Origin: Geobacter sp.
GTDB taxonomy: Bacteria; Desulfobacterota; Desulfuromonadia; Geobacterales; Geobacteraceae
Length of the DNA stretch: 64,000 nucleotides
Assembly (NCBI GenBank): GCA_003490025.1
Contig: DNJC01000055.1
Span: forward strand, 70,000-133,999
Reading direction: 5' to 3'
Below, piece after piece: positions 35,294 through 45,371 of this stretch. The notes under the pieces were generated by a model. The model was not told the DNA's origin and did no database searches. It worked only from the letters and a program-made list of their open reading frames with translations. A program made the position numbers and the translations under genes. Position 1 is the first letter of the stretch, and each line of letters opens with the position of its first letter.

Positions 35294-36865
35294 ATGAAAA
35301 AAAAGAAGCCGGTGCTTTTCGCGGCAGGCGACGTCAACGCCTTCTTCGGGCTGATGCTCGACAACATGTCGGACCTCGTCATCATGGCCGGCATCCTCAC
35401 CGGCGTCTTCGGGTTGCCGCGGGACCTCGTGCTGTCGAGGATGCTCCCCGGAAGCGCCGTGGGGGTGCTGGTGGGGGATCTCCTCTACTCCTGGATGGCC
35501 TGGCGTCTGGCCCGGAAAACCGGGCGAGACGATGTGACCGCCATGCCGCTCGGGCTCGACACCCCCTCCACCTTCGGGATGGCCTTCGGCGTCATCGGCC
35601 CCTGCTACCTGGCGACCAGGGACGCGCGGCTCACCTGGCAGGTCGCCATGGCGACCATCGTGCTGATGGGGGTGTTCAAGATCGCCGTCTCCTTCTGCGG
35701 TCCCTCCTTGCGAAGGATGGTGCCGCGCGCGGGGCTTCTCGGGAGCATCTCGGCCGTCGCCCTGCTCCTCATCGCCTACCTCCCCTTCCTGAAACTGTTC
35801 GCTTCGCCGGTGGTCGGCTTCCTGTCGCTCGGCATCGTCTTCATCTCGCTTTTGGCACGCTTCAGGCTCCCCCTGCGCGTCCCGGGCGCCCTGGCCGGGA
35901 TACTCTGCGGGACCGTGGCGTATTACCTCCTCGGCTCATTGGGACTCCTCCCAAGCGGAGCGTACACTCCCGTGATACCCCCTGTTTTCGCCCTCTACCT
36001 GCCGCTGCCGACGCTCGAGTTTCTGCACGGCATCCCCAAGGCGCTCGCCTACCTGCCGCTCGCCGTTCCGTTCGCCCTGGCGACGGTCGTGGGCGGGGTC
36101 GACGTCACCGAGAGCGCGGCGGTGGCAGGCGACGACTACAACACACGGGACATCCTGCTGGTCGAGGGGTTCGCCACGCTGGTGGCGGGGATGTGCGGAG
36201 GGGTGATCCAGTCCTGTCCCTACATCGGCCACCCCGCCTACAAGGACATGGGAGGGCGCTCCGGCTACACCATGGCGACCGGGCTCTTCCTCGGTTTCGC
36301 CGCGGTCTTTGGCTACCTCTCCTTCTTCGTGGGGCTGCTTCCCGAGGCCGCCGTCGCCCCCATCCTCATCTTCATCGGGATCGAGATCACGGCCCAGGCC
36401 TTCGAGGCGACGCCGGTGAAGCATTACCGGGCGGTCGCCATCTCCTTCATCCCCGTCATCGCCTGCCTCGTCACCATCGAGTTCGGGCAGATGCTGGGAG
36501 GGCTCGGGAAGAGCGCCGGCGACCTGACGGGGGATCTCCTGGCGACATGGCAGGCGACGACCATCCTCGGCAACGGGTTCATCGTCACCTCGCTTTTATG
36601 GGGAGCCGCCTTCGCCCACGTGCTGGACCACAAGCCGGGGAAGGCTGCGATTTACCTGCTGATCTGCGCCCTCTTCTCCCTCTGCGGGGTCATACACTCC
36701 CCCCTTCAGTCCGGCGCCGTCTTCTCTCCGTTCTCGCCGCCTGCCCCGATCGTGTGGCACCTGGGAGCCGGATACGGCATCATGGCGCTGACATTCATCC
36801 TGCTGGAATGCCTGCGGAAGGGGGACAAGGCTGAACCCGAACCGCGGACCGGTCCGATGCCGTAA
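35294..36865 (+). CDS. NCS2-type permease (xanthine/uracil permease family)
   Basis: The 523-residue membrane protein has about 12-14 helices. GDVNAFFGLMLDNMSDLVIMAG at the start, TAMPLGLDTPSTFG and GGVIQSCPYIGHPAYKDMGGRSGYTMATG match a bacterial branch of the nucleobase/ascorbate (NCS2, AzgA-like) transporters. VVGGVDVTESAAVAGDDY is another conserved segment. The substrate is uncertain. GGAGGA precedes the ATG by 8 bases; codons before 35294 are unsupported. A strong shared terminator follows. Confidence 0.85.
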   Translation: MKKKKPVLFAAGDVNAFFGLMLDNMSDLVIMAGILTGVFGLPRDLVLSRMLPGSAVGVLVGDLLYSWMAWRLARKTGRDDVTAMPLGLDTPSTFGMAFGVIGPCYLATRDARLTWQVAMATIVLMGVFKIAVSFCGPSLRRMVPRAGLLGSISAVALLLIAYLPFLKLFASPVVGFLSLGIVFISLLARFRLPLRVPGALAGILCGTVAYYLLGSLGLLPSGAYTPVIPPVFALYLPLPTLEFLHGIPKALAYLPLAVPFALATVVGGVDVTESAAVAGDDYNTRDILLVEGFATLVAGMCGGVIQSCPYIGHPAYKDMGGRSGYTMATGLFLGFAAVFGYLSFFVGLLPEAAVAPILIFIGIEITAQAFEATPVKHYRAVAISFIPVIACLVTIEFGQMLGGLGKSAGDLTGDLLATWQATTILGNGFIVTSLLWGAAFAHVLDHKPGKAAIYLLICALFSLCGVIHSPLQSGAVFSPFSPPAPIVWHLGAGYGIMALTFILLECLRKGDKAEPEPRTGPMP

Positions 36866-36884
36866 TAATCGTGGATTGAACGCA

Positions 36885-36920
36885 GAAAAGGTCCGCCGGC
36901 AGATGCCGGCGGACCTTTTC
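36885..36920. terminator. Bidirectional terminator
   Basis: GAAAAGGTCCGCCGGC and GCCGGCGGACCTTTTC are perfect 16-base inverted arms around AGAT, flanked by A and T runs. It ends the permease gene and the convergent subtilase gene. Confidence 0.92.
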
Positions 36921-36948
36921 GTTTCATGCTGCCGCAGTTTCGGGTTTC

Positions 36949-38172
36949 TCAGTACACGGTGTAGAGGAGCCTGTTGGGGGATTTATTGCCCGGGTTGGTC
37001 ACCACCCCCTTGGTTGATGAGCCGGTCAGCGCGCTGGAAACAGTTGCAGGGGACGCCTCCCAGTTGCCCTGCAGGAACAGGGCGGCAACGCCGGTGACGT
37101 TGGGCGTCGCCATTGAGGTGCCGCTGATGGTGTTCGTCGCCGTGTCGCTGCTGTTCCAGGCGGAAGTCACGGAAGAACCGGGCGCGAAGAGGTCGAGGCA
37201 GGCCCCGTAGTTGGAGTAGGAGGCGCGGGCATCGGTCAAGGTGGTGGCTCCGACCGTTATCGCGGCAGGAACGCGTGCCGGCGAGGTTCTGCAGGCATCC
37301 TGCCTGTCGTTGCCGGCTGCAACCGCGTAGGTGACCCCGCTCCCTATCGACGTTTTCACCGCGTTGTCCAGGGCCGTCGAACTCCTCCCTCCGAGGCTCA
37401 TGTTGGCGACGGCAGGGGCCAGGGCCTTTTTGTGCCCGGTGACCCAGTCCACGCCGGAAACGACGCCGGAGACGGTGCCGGAACCGGAGCAGTCGAGCAC
37501 TCGCACCGCGACCAGCGTCACGTCCTTGGCGACGCCGTAATTCAGACCGCCGATGGTCCCCGCGACATGGGTGCCGTGACCGTTGCAGTCGATGCCGTTG
37601 CGTCCATCGTTGACCGCATCGTAACCGACCGATGCGCGCCGCTTCGCGGGGTCCGCGGGGTACGCGGCGTCCGCGAATTCGGCATGGCTCGGCCTGATGC
37701 CGGTATCGATGATGTACGCCGTAACCCCGAGGCCGGTGTTCAGGTAGTTGAAAGATCCGTTCAGGGGGAGGTATTTCTGGTCTATGCGGTCGAGGTTCCA
37801 GGTGGAGACGCTTTGCGAGGTAAGGATGTCAAGCGACACCGTCTGGTCCGCCTCGATGTACTCGATGTTCGGGTTGTGACGCAGGCCCTGCAGCGCAGCC
37901 TCCGGAAGGGTGGCCGCAAACCCCTGCAACGCGTCGGTGTAGGTGTAGTGCACCTTCCCGCCGAGGCGGGCGGCGGCATCGACGGCGGCCGTCACCTCAT
38001 GCCCTTCGGCGCCGGCGCGGAATACCACTATATAGCGCCCCGGTATGGCATTGGGCTCGGCGGCACCGTAGACGGGAGCCGCGGCATCTATCCTTGCTCC
38101 CTGCGACTGGCTGACGCCCGCAACGGAAACAGCCAGCATGATGGCAAAAGCAAGCATTGTTTTATTTTTCAT
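36949..38172 (-). CDS. Secreted subtilisin-like (S8) serine protease
   Basis: The 407-residue preproenzyme has a signal peptide (about 1-24), an inhibitor I9 propeptide (IPGRYIVVFRAGA to about 115, ending in NPNIEYIEADQTV) and a catalytic domain with the triad Asp (AYIIDTGI), His (NGHGTHVAGTIGG) and Ser (SGTSMATPNVTG). Four Cys residues may form disulfides, as in proteinase K, to which it is closest. It is probably released for extracellular protein breakdown. Good signal and start at 38172. It converges on the permease gene. Confidence 0.95.
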   Translation of the reverse strand: MKNKTMLAFAIMLAVSVAGVSQSQGARIDAAAPVYGAAEPNAIPGRYIVVFRAGAEGHEVTAAVDAAARLGGKVHYTYTDALQGFAATLPEAALQGLRHNPNIEYIEADQTVSLDILTSQSVSTWNLDRIDQKYLPLNGSFNYLNTGLGVTAYIIDTGIRPSHAEFADAAYPADPAKRRASVGYDAVNDGRNGIDCNGHGTHVAGTIGGLNYGVAKDVTLVAVRVLDCSGSGTVSGVVSGVDWVTGHKKALAPAVANMSLGGRSSTALDNAVKTSIGSGVTYAVAAGNDRQDACRTSPARVPAAITVGATTLTDARASYSNYGACLDLFAPGSSVTSAWNSSDTATNTISGTSMATPNVTGVAALFLQGNWEASPATVSSALTGSSTKGVVTNPGNKSPNRLLYTVY

Positions 38173-38450
38173 GGTTTCCCTCCAGTGGAACGAGATGTGG
38201 CTTGAAAAGCATAAAACACCGTTCAGTCGTGTATTTATTGAAAATATAGTGCTTTATGAGCCATAACGCAATAGGTGATTTTGGAAAGCCGGCTCCAGAT
38301 CCGAACCGGCGGTTTACAACGAAGAGGGTACTTGGACGGCTCGTCACCGAGGGCGAGTTCACACCGGCGATGCGCGCCTATAGTGGGATGTCCCGGGCCT
38401 CCTTGAGGGAGGCCGAAGAAGCCGTCGAACGGATCGAAAAGCGTCCCGGG

Positions 38451-38819
38451 TTACCTGAGATCCCGCTTCTTTTGGTCTTGGCTGTTCTTGGCGGGACCGA
38501 CCGTCTGCCCGGTGGCGGTGCGCAACAGCTCATTGCATGCCGTGGCAAGCTTGGTCAGCTCGCCGTCGTCTCCGTAGATCTTGCCATAGAAGATGTTCTC
38601 CATGATATGCATCCTTGCCAGCGGAGTCTTCGCCTTGCGAAGTTGCATCTCTATGGACCACTGCATTTGTTGAAGCTTCAAGCTCTTCTCCGGAGTTCTG
38701 GCCCTGCATGCATCCCTGATGGCCTGGTCGGCAAGCTCATTGAATCGGGTGGGATTTTCCTGGTACAACTTCCCCAGTTCAGAAGGAGTATATAGGTTGA
38801 AAATGGATTTTGAACTCAT
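38451..38819 (-). CDS. DUF3135-like small helical protein
   Basis: The 122-residue product has the DUF3135 pattern: LGKLYQENPTRFNELADQAI, then LQQMQWSIEMQLRKAKTPLARM. The family is widespread in Geobacter relatives and has no known function. GAGGGGAGGG precedes ATG 38819, and the longer upstream frame has a non-coding look. It stands alone; a small GGCCTCCTTGAGGGAGGCC hairpin lies about 45 bases downstream at 38396-38414. Confidence 0.72.
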   Translation of the reverse strand: MSSKSIFNLYTPSELGKLYQENPTRFNELADQAIRDACRARTPEKSLKLQQMQWSIEMQLRKAKTPLARMHIMENIFYGKIYGDDGELTKLATACNELLRTATGQTVGPAKNSQDQKKRDLR

Positions 38820-39107
38820 GACGCCCTCCCCTCGTTCCTCTGAGACAGTTCTGGTTACGGGGGAAATCTCCGCCGTATCATTTGTCTTTTTTAACTTTGC
38901 ACCAAAACGAAAAATTATGCGAGCAATTTTCCTTCTGATTGCGAAGTTTCCGGCGCTGGTACTGTGCACGGTTGAGGAAGGGGTAGCTGTCGCCAGGAGT
39001 ACCGTGTTGGGAAAGTCCCTGTCGAACCGGGATGAATGGGGAGAACCGCGGAAGGGAACGAATCATCGAGGGGGGAAATTGCGGGAGTTCACCGGGGATG
39101 CTGGAAG

Positions 39108-42100
39108 CTATCCCGCTCCGGCGTCCAGCGTTTCCCGGATCTTTCGCAGAAGCTCGACGGGCTGGACCGGTTTCATGATCAGGTTGATCCCTTTCTCCGA
39201 GACGCCGCGGTTTTCCATGAAGTCCGAGGTATAGCCGCTTGAGAACAGCACCTTCACCCCCGGTTCCAATCGGCAGATCTCCTCACATGCATCCCTGCCG
39301 TTTTTCCTGGGCATGATCATGTCCATGACGATCATGCCGATCCTGTCCCGGTTTGCGGCGAAAAGCTCGACCGCCTGCTGGCCGTCCTCGGCCTGGATCA
39401 CCTCGTACCCGAACCGGGTGAGCACCATCACCATCAGTTTGCGCACCTCCGCGTCATCCTCGGCCAGCAGAATCGTCTCGGTTCCGCCCAGCGGAGGCGG
39501 CAGTGCCGCCCGCGCGTCGGCCCCTTCCGCTTCCGCCTCGGCCAGCGGGAGATAGATCCTGAAGGCGGTGCCGATCCCCGGTTCGCTGTACACGTTGATG
39601 AACCCGCTGTGCTGCTTCACTATGCCGTACACGATCGCCATGCCCAGGCCGGTTCCCTTGCCGACCTCCTTGGTGGTGAAAAAGGGCTCGAATATCCTGC
39701 TGCAGGTGGCCTCGTCCATCCCGCAACCGGTGTCGGACATGGTCACGCAGGCGTAGCGCCCCGGCTCGGCGTGGCCGAAGGGATTTTCCACCGGGAATCC
39801 GAATTCGACCATCTCCGTCTTCAGGGAGAGCGTACCTCCCTTGGCCATGGCGTCGCGGGCGTTGGTGGCCAGGTTGATGAGGACCTGCTCGATCTGTCCG
39901 CTGTCCGCCACCACCGGCAGCAGCCTGACCTCCGAAGGGACCACCTCCAGCTGGATGTCTTCCCCGATGATCCGTACCAGGAACTTCTGGACGTGCTGCA
40001 CGATCTCCCAGAGGTTGGCCCGCTTAGGCGACATGACCTGCTTCCGGCTGAAAGCCAGAAGCCCCTGTGTCAACTGGGCCGCTCTCTCCGCGGAGAGGAC
40101 GATCTGCTCCACCTGTTGGCCCTGCCGCTCGCTGAGAGCTTTGTCGGCCTGCAGCAAGGAGCAATAACCCATTATCACCTGGAGCACGTTGTTGAAGTCG
40201 TGCGCGACCCCGCCGGCCAATTGGCCTATCGCCTCCATCTTCTGCGCCTGGCGCAGTTGCTCCTCCAGGTGGCGCTGCCCCGTTATGTCGCGCACCGTGC
40301 CGATGACGCCGATTATCTCTCCCTGTGCGTTGCGCAGCGGGGCGCGCGTGTCCGCCAACCATCCGGAGCGTCCGTTCTCCGGGATGTCGAAGGGGAACTC
40401 GATGGTGCTGGAGATCTCTCCCTTCAGGGCGGCCTCCAGTTTCTCGTAAACGCCCGCCTCCTTGAGAAAGGGGAAAAGCTCCAGCGGGTGCCGTCCCAGC
40501 ACCTCGGCGGCGGCGGTGCCGGTGAATTGCTCCATGTACGGGTTCCAAACCCGGTACCTCAGGTCGGGGCCGTACACTATGATCCCCTCCTGGGCGCTCG
40601 CGACGATCTGCTCGTTGAACTGGCTCGCCTCCAGGAGCGCCTCGTCCGTCCTCAGCTTGGAAAGCGCTATGGAGATGTAGTCCACGAGGTTCTCGTACAG
40701 GGCGACCTTCTCGGCGGAGATTTTCCCCGGGCGCCGGTCGTTGAACTGAAACAGCCCGATCCTTTCGCTATGCGAGCTGAGTGGAATCAGGGCGACGGAT
40801 TCATACCTCCAGGTGTTGCAGCTGGCGCAGGCCCCCTCCCCGCCGTGGTCGCCGGCGAAACTCGACCGGAAATCCGTGGTGCTGGAGGTCCAGAAACTGC
40901 CGCGCGGTGTGAAGAACGGTTCCGTCGCATCGGGCCGCCCGCAGATGACGCTGCCGCACATGCACAGCAGCGCCGGTCTCCCCGCCTCGTCGCCCGGCGC
41001 GCCATTCCCGCCGCCGATGCGGAGGCTGTTCTCCGCAGCGACGAAGTCGTGCGGAAACCCCACCGATTCGTAGTAGGGGAAATCGGAGCCCACCTGCAGC
41101 CGTATGCCGACCGCCTCACATCCGGTCAGTTGCTGGAAGAAGAGGGTCGTGCGGGACATGAGTTCCTGGACATTCTCGGCCTCGTTGCAGATCCGCAGCA
41201 GTTCGACGGTGGCGTTGCGGGCGACTTCCGCCCTCTTCTTCTCGGTAAGATCGTTCAGCATGACCAGCAGGCAGGACCGGCCGTCCAGCACCACCACTTC
41301 GGCCGAGAAAAGGACATCTATCATTTCGCCGGACTTGTGATGGAGCTGCATGGCCTGGTGCACGCCTTTCTGCTCTCGCAGGATACGGATGATCTCGTCC
41401 CGCTTGGCGATGCTTGGATAAACGCCCAGCTCCTCCGCGGTCCTCCCTATCGCCTCCTCGCGCTCGTGCCCCAAAAGGCGCAGCCATGAACCGTTCGCCT
41501 CGATCAGCCGTCCGTCGTCGATGGCGCCGATACCGATGGCGACGGGCGCGTGGTCGAAGATGGTGCGGAACCTCGTTTCGCTCTCCCGGAGGGCCGCTTC
41601 CGCCTGCTTCAGCGCGGTAATGTCCACCAAAGTCGTGAGGATGACCTCCTCCCCCCCGACGGTGAGCAGCTGGGAGGAGAGCTGGGTCACGAAGATCTCC
41701 CCGGATTTCTTCAAGAACTCCTGCTCCCACCCCCGCACGGTCCCGGTCCCCCGCAGCTCGCCGATGAAGCGCTGGAGATCCTCGATTCTCGTCCACATGT
41801 GGCGGGCGGACCTGCCCACCACCTCATGGCGGCTGTACCCGGTCATCTCCAGCCAGGTGTCGTTCACTTCCAGCACCACACCCCCCTCCAGGCGGGTGAG
41901 CGCGATGGCGGCCGCGTTCCCGGAGAACGCCTTGTAGAACTTTCGCTCGGACTCGAGGAGGGCTGCCTCGACTTTTTTGCGCTCAGTGACGTCCTGCATT
42001 ACGGCCAAGGACTTAGGCTCCCCCGTCCCGTCGCGGAGCAGGTTTACCGTTGCATGGCAGTAGGCGACCTCTCCGTCGGGGCGCAGATAACGCTTCTCCG

Positions 42101-42764
42101 CCTGAAACCCTTCGCCGTCGCCGGCCATCAGGGTCTTCAGGTTGTCAAGACAGGCTTGGCGGTCGTCGGGATGTGTTACCTCCGACATGCAAAGTTGCAG
42201 CAGCTCCCGCTCCCCGCGCCCCAGCAGCCGACAGAGCGCCGCATTGACCTTCAGAAACCTCCCGGTTGCCGTATCGATCAGCGCCTCGCCGACGCTCGAT
42301 TCCATGAACATGATCCGGAACTGTTCCTCGCTTTCGCGCAGCATCTCCCTGGCAAGGCGCTGTTCCGCCTCCAGCGAAAGGATGCGGGACTCCTGCAGGC
42401 GTTCGTCCGCGACCCGCGCCTGCGCCTCGCTCCGCTCGGCACGCTCCAGGCGCTCCTGGTTGTGGCTGAACAGGAATCCCATGACGAGGAACACGACCAC
42501 CGACAAGAGGTTGTTGACCGGTTTTCCGGTGAAGGAGAGCTGGGGTGGGATGAAGCAATAGGTGACCAGGATGGCGCAGAGGACGGTCGAGAGGAGGCCT
42601 ACCCGCTTTCCGGCGATCCGGGAGGTAAAGTAGACGGTGGGATAGAACAGGAACCAGACAAAGGGTTTGAACACATCCCAAAGCAGCCATTGCACGGAAC
42701 AGGTTATGAAGGGTAGCAGAAGTGCCAGCAAACTCTTCAGGATGTCACTCTGCCGTTTGCTCAC
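39108..42764 (-). CDS. Membrane multi-PAS/GAF hybrid histidine kinase
   Basis: The 1218-residue sensor starts with a four-helix KdpD/DUF4118-like membrane module (about 10-105). PAS domains follow at roughly 140-265, 270-390 and 393-510, then a GAF domain (about 512-708) with a cysteine-rich CMCGSVICGR loop, and a fourth PAS (about 715-830). The kinase has His about 855 in GGVAHDFNN, ATPase boxes (INLATNARDAM, DTGCGMDE, GKGTGLGMAIVYG), and a receiver from about 1094 (LLAEDDAEVRK, IVMDMIMPR). No partner is adjacent. The signal is unknown; the GAF cysteines may bind metal or sense redox. Confidence 0.92.
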   Translation of the reverse strand: MSKRQSDILKSLLALLLPFITCSVQWLLWDVFKPFVWFLFYPTVYFTSRIAGKRVGLLSTVLCAILVTYCFIPPQLSFTGKPVNNLLSVVVFLVMGFLFSHNQERLERAERSEAQARVADERLQESRILSLEAEQRLAREMLRESEEQFRIMFMESSVGEALIDTATGRFLKVNAALCRLLGRGERELLQLCMSEVTHPDDRQACLDNLKTLMAGDGEGFQAEKRYLRPDGEVAYCHATVNLLRDGTGEPKSLAVMQDVTERKKVEAALLESERKFYKAFSGNAAAIALTRLEGGVVLEVNDTWLEMTGYSRHEVVGRSARHMWTRIEDLQRFIGELRGTGTVRGWEQEFLKKSGEIFVTQLSSQLLTVGGEEVILTTLVDITALKQAEAALRESETRFRTIFDHAPVAIGIGAIDDGRLIEANGSWLRLLGHEREEAIGRTAEELGVYPSIAKRDEIIRILREQKGVHQAMQLHHKSGEMIDVLFSAEVVVLDGRSCLLVMLNDLTEKKRAEVARNATVELLRICNEAENVQELMSRTTLFFQQLTGCEAVGIRLQVGSDFPYYESVGFPHDFVAAENSLRIGGGNGAPGDEAGRPALLCMCGSVICGRPDATEPFFTPRGSFWTSSTTDFRSSFAGDHGGEGACASCNTWRYESVALIPLSSHSERIGLFQFNDRRPGKISAEKVALYENLVDYISIALSKLRTDEALLEASQFNEQIVASAQEGIIVYGPDLRYRVWNPYMEQFTGTAAAEVLGRHPLELFPFLKEAGVYEKLEAALKGEISSTIEFPFDIPENGRSGWLADTRAPLRNAQGEIIGVIGTVRDITGQRHLEEQLRQAQKMEAIGQLAGGVAHDFNNVLQVIMGYCSLLQADKALSERQGQQVEQIVLSAERAAQLTQGLLAFSRKQVMSPKRANLWEIVQHVQKFLVRIIGEDIQLEVVPSEVRLLPVVADSGQIEQVLINLATNARDAMAKGGTLSLKTEMVEFGFPVENPFGHAEPGRYACVTMSDTGCGMDEATCSRIFEPFFTTKEVGKGTGLGMAIVYGIVKQHSGFINVYSEPGIGTAFRIYLPLAEAEAEGADARAALPPPLGGTETILLAEDDAEVRKLMVMVLTRFGYEVIQAEDGQQAVELFAANRDRIGMIVMDMIMPRKNGRDACEEICRLEPGVKVLFSSGYTSDFMENRGVSEKGINLIMKPVQPVELLRKIRETLDAGAG

Positions 42765-43129
42765 CGTACCCCCTCCTCATCAAAACCTGCCCAAGCAAGT
42801 GACTGAGCCGCTAATCTCAGCTCGGCACAAAGTGCCATGAGTGCCTTTACGCTAACTGGAAAGCTTTGTCGGGAGAGTCGGCAGTGCGTGCTTCTTTTTG
42901 GAGCATGGTCGGTTAAGATCAGTTTACATTTTAGATCTTATTTTGCAAGGCGCGACTGGCGTCTGTTAGAGAGGAATCAGGTCGAACAGTCACTATTTCT
43001 ACGTTCTGACCCTGAAATGAGAGAATCGATGAAGATGTAGTAGAAAAAAACTGGCGGCGCACCGGGAGCGACGGCCATATGAGCCGGCCGGCGGGCTCGG
43101 GACCGGCGCCAGATCGGCTGCCGGAGCGA
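42765..43129. other. Intergenic region
   Basis: No gene is seen. It holds the presumed promoter of the minus-strand kinase and a GGCACAAAGTGCC palindrome (about 42824-42836). The last 100 bases, after the stop of the DUF2142 gene, show no T-tailed hairpin. Confidence 0.45.
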
Positions 43130-44899
43130 TCACCGCAGGTATCTCGTCAGAAGGCTGTTGACCGAAAGGGAGTGAATGACGAGGCAGGAGACCATGAGCA
43201 TGATCGCCACGACCCGGCTTTCGCCGAGCCATTTCCTGGTCGCGGTCCTATCCAGGAGCATGGCTGCGGAGTTTTTCATGAGCGAGAGGAAGCTGGAAAA
43301 ACAGACCGGAAGATACACCAGGTAGAGCAGTATCAGGTACCTGCCATGGAGGTTTATCCCCATGCTCCAGGCTCCGACGGCAAGAGCGGCCAGACACGCG
43401 GTACAGGCTCCCAACCAGGTCAACAGGCGGGAAGTTTCCGGCCAGGAAGCGGAGTTGAAGGCGTTCCACCAGAGGTAGATGCCACCGGCGAAGACCGGCA
43501 GTCCCAGCAGTATCACGGCATCTGTCCTCGGGATGTTCTCGAGCCAGCCGAAACCGATCCAGAAGTATTTGACGAGAAACCGGTCAGGGATTGCGAGTCC
43601 CTGCGAGCCCCAGAAAGCTATCAGCGCGTCCTTCACATAGGTGGTAACGGGTCCTTTCGGCGCACTCGTCTCGATGTTGCGCAGATGGTGGGAAGCCTGG
43701 AAGACAGGCCCCACCAGTCCGATGGAAAAGAGAAACAGTCCTAAGAAAGAGGCGGCCTTGGCGATCCCGCTCCCGACCTTCAGGGAGGGGAGTCCCGCGA
43801 CGGCCGCTTCAAACAGGAAGAATGCGAACGGTATCGCCAGCAGCACCCATCCTCCCCGCATCAGCAGCGCCAACTGCGCCGGGAGCGCCTCCTCCATTCC
43901 CGAGACCACCGTTTTCAGGTCGAACATGCCCCAGATCAACCAGGAAAGAACCCAGCCCGAGACAAGTCCCAGCCAGAATAGTGCCGACACTCTCCCCCTC
44001 GACGCCGCGCTGTTCCCACGGCAAGGAAGTGTCGGCAGCACTGCGCCCGCCACGACGAGGAACAGGGCGAGCAGGGAAAATACGAACCCGGCCCTCCCTG
44101 AGAACATCAGCCAGAAGGTTGAAAAGCCCAGCAGCGCACCGAGCCAACTCGGCCTGCTCCCGCCGAAAAGGACTCCCAGCGCGATTGCAGCGGAAAGAAT
44201 CCCGCCGGCTATCATGAAGGGATAGTTCGACACATGCATGGCAAAAAACGGCAGTGTCGGCACGTACAAGAGGACCGACGCACCTGCCGCGGCTGCGGGG
44301 AAGCCGCCCTGTTCCTCCAGGGGCGCGGGAGCAAGCACCCACGACACGATGAGAGCCGCCGCGTAAAACAGTGCCACCACAAGGCCATTGACGAGTCTCA
44401 TGGCCAGGAGACAGTAGTTCAGGTCGAGTACGGCAAGAAACGGCCTCGCCAGGTTCCATATCGATACGGTCAGTGGCGACCTGGCTTTCATATCCAGTGC
44501 CGAGAAAATGTTGTCGTAGCCGCTATCCAAAGGGGGGTACCGGCCGTCGAAAGCGAACTTGTAGGTGAGTTCCGGGTCCAGCTTTATGTCAAGGAAATAG
44601 CCCTTTTTCGCCCAGGCAATCACAGCAGGTGCTTCAGACTTTCTGCCGACCGTTTCCAGCATGGAAAGGAAATGAGTAGGTTCGTCGGGAGCATGGAACG
44701 GCGGAGTCACGACGGAGTAGAGAGAAGAGAGGCCAAAGAAGATAAGGGCCAGGGCAAAGAGGTGGACCCTGCCGGCCTCCCTGAGAAAAACGAAGCTGAG
44801 GGCGGACAATAAACAGATCCCTACGGATGCTGAGACGATGGACATCACCACGGCTTGAGGGAGTTGCCACATGCTGGCTAGATAGGCGAAGCAAGACAT
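43130..44899 (-). CDS. DUF2142-family polytopic membrane protein
   Basis: The 589-residue protein has 11-13 membrane helices. TPPFHAPDEPTHFLSMLETV (about 57-76) carries the DEPxH acidic motif that marks DUF2142 proteins, distant relatives of the PMT/GT-C glycosyltransferases. PMT-like placement of the acidic pair in the first loop suggests transfer of a sugar from a lipid carrier, but the substrate is unknown. It is a single gene; codon use is like its neighbours. Confidence 0.8.
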   Translation of the reverse strand: MSCFAYLASMWQLPQAVVMSIVSASVGICLLSALSFVFLREAGRVHLFALALIFFGLSSLYSVVTPPFHAPDEPTHFLSMLETVGRKSEAPAVIAWAKKGYFLDIKLDPELTYKFAFDGRYPPLDSGYDNIFSALDMKARSPLTVSIWNLARPFLAVLDLNYCLLAMRLVNGLVVALFYAAALIVSWVLAPAPLEEQGGFPAAAAGASVLLYVPTLPFFAMHVSNYPFMIAGGILSAAIALGVLFGGSRPSWLGALLGFSTFWLMFSGRAGFVFSLLALFLVVAGAVLPTLPCRGNSAASRGRVSALFWLGLVSGWVLSWLIWGMFDLKTVVSGMEEALPAQLALLMRGGWVLLAIPFAFFLFEAAVAGLPSLKVGSGIAKAASFLGLFLFSIGLVGPVFQASHHLRNIETSAPKGPVTTYVKDALIAFWGSQGLAIPDRFLVKYFWIGFGWLENIPRTDAVILLGLPVFAGGIYLWWNAFNSASWPETSRLLTWLGACTACLAALAVGAWSMGINLHGRYLILLYLVYLPVCFSSFLSLMKNSAAMLLDRTATRKWLGESRVVAIMLMVSCLVIHSLSVNSLLTRYLR

Positions 44900-45371
44900 C
44901 AGATGTTCCTCCTAAGGACCAGCATCGATCTGGTTACCCGGGCTGTCACGGCACTCCCGCTGATAACTGGAGAGCCCAACCCGGACCGATGAGGTTATCC
45001 CCATTCACCTCCCCTGCGCCTGGCAGCCGACAGCTTTTTATCATGATTCCTCGTTCACGTCACCACTTTTCACCCCCTCCCGGGTCCCGCTTACGGTCTC
45101 GGATCAGCCATCGGCGGTGGTTGGCGGGAAATTGCGCAATAGTTTGTCGGTTAAATCCCATGACAGACCCTCCGGTCCATGTGGCATCGGGAATTGAAGG
45201 AGGAACAGTCGCGTCTCCGCGGGCGCGGCAAACGCTCCGGCAGGCTTGATGAGAGCTGGAAAGGAGGCAAGGCGTGTGGGAAGGGAAAAGCGGCTGCATT
45301 GACATTCGCATGAGGATACAGATAATTAGATGCAGCCAATCTTTCATGCACGTTTACTCCCGAGGATCCAC
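44900..45371. other. Intergenic region with TadE promoter
   Basis: Apart from the promoter at 45299-45326 I see no gene or strong hairpin. Short open frames on both strands have no recognisable product or ribosome site. Confidence 0.45.
45299..45326 (+). promoter_or_regulatory. Sigma-70-type promoter for TadE/TadG pair
   Basis: TTGACA (45299-45304) and GATAAT (45321-45326) are separated by 16 bases, a near-consensus promoter about 45 bases before the TadE-like ATG. Confidence 0.6.

Noticed and set aside
38256..38450. Short plus-strand frame between the subtilase and DUF3135 genes
   Set aside because: It continues antisense through the DUF3135 gene and has no ribosome site or recognisable product.
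45060..45347. Minus-strand frame before the TadE gene
   Set aside because: Its composition is not protein-like, and it covers the TadE promoter.
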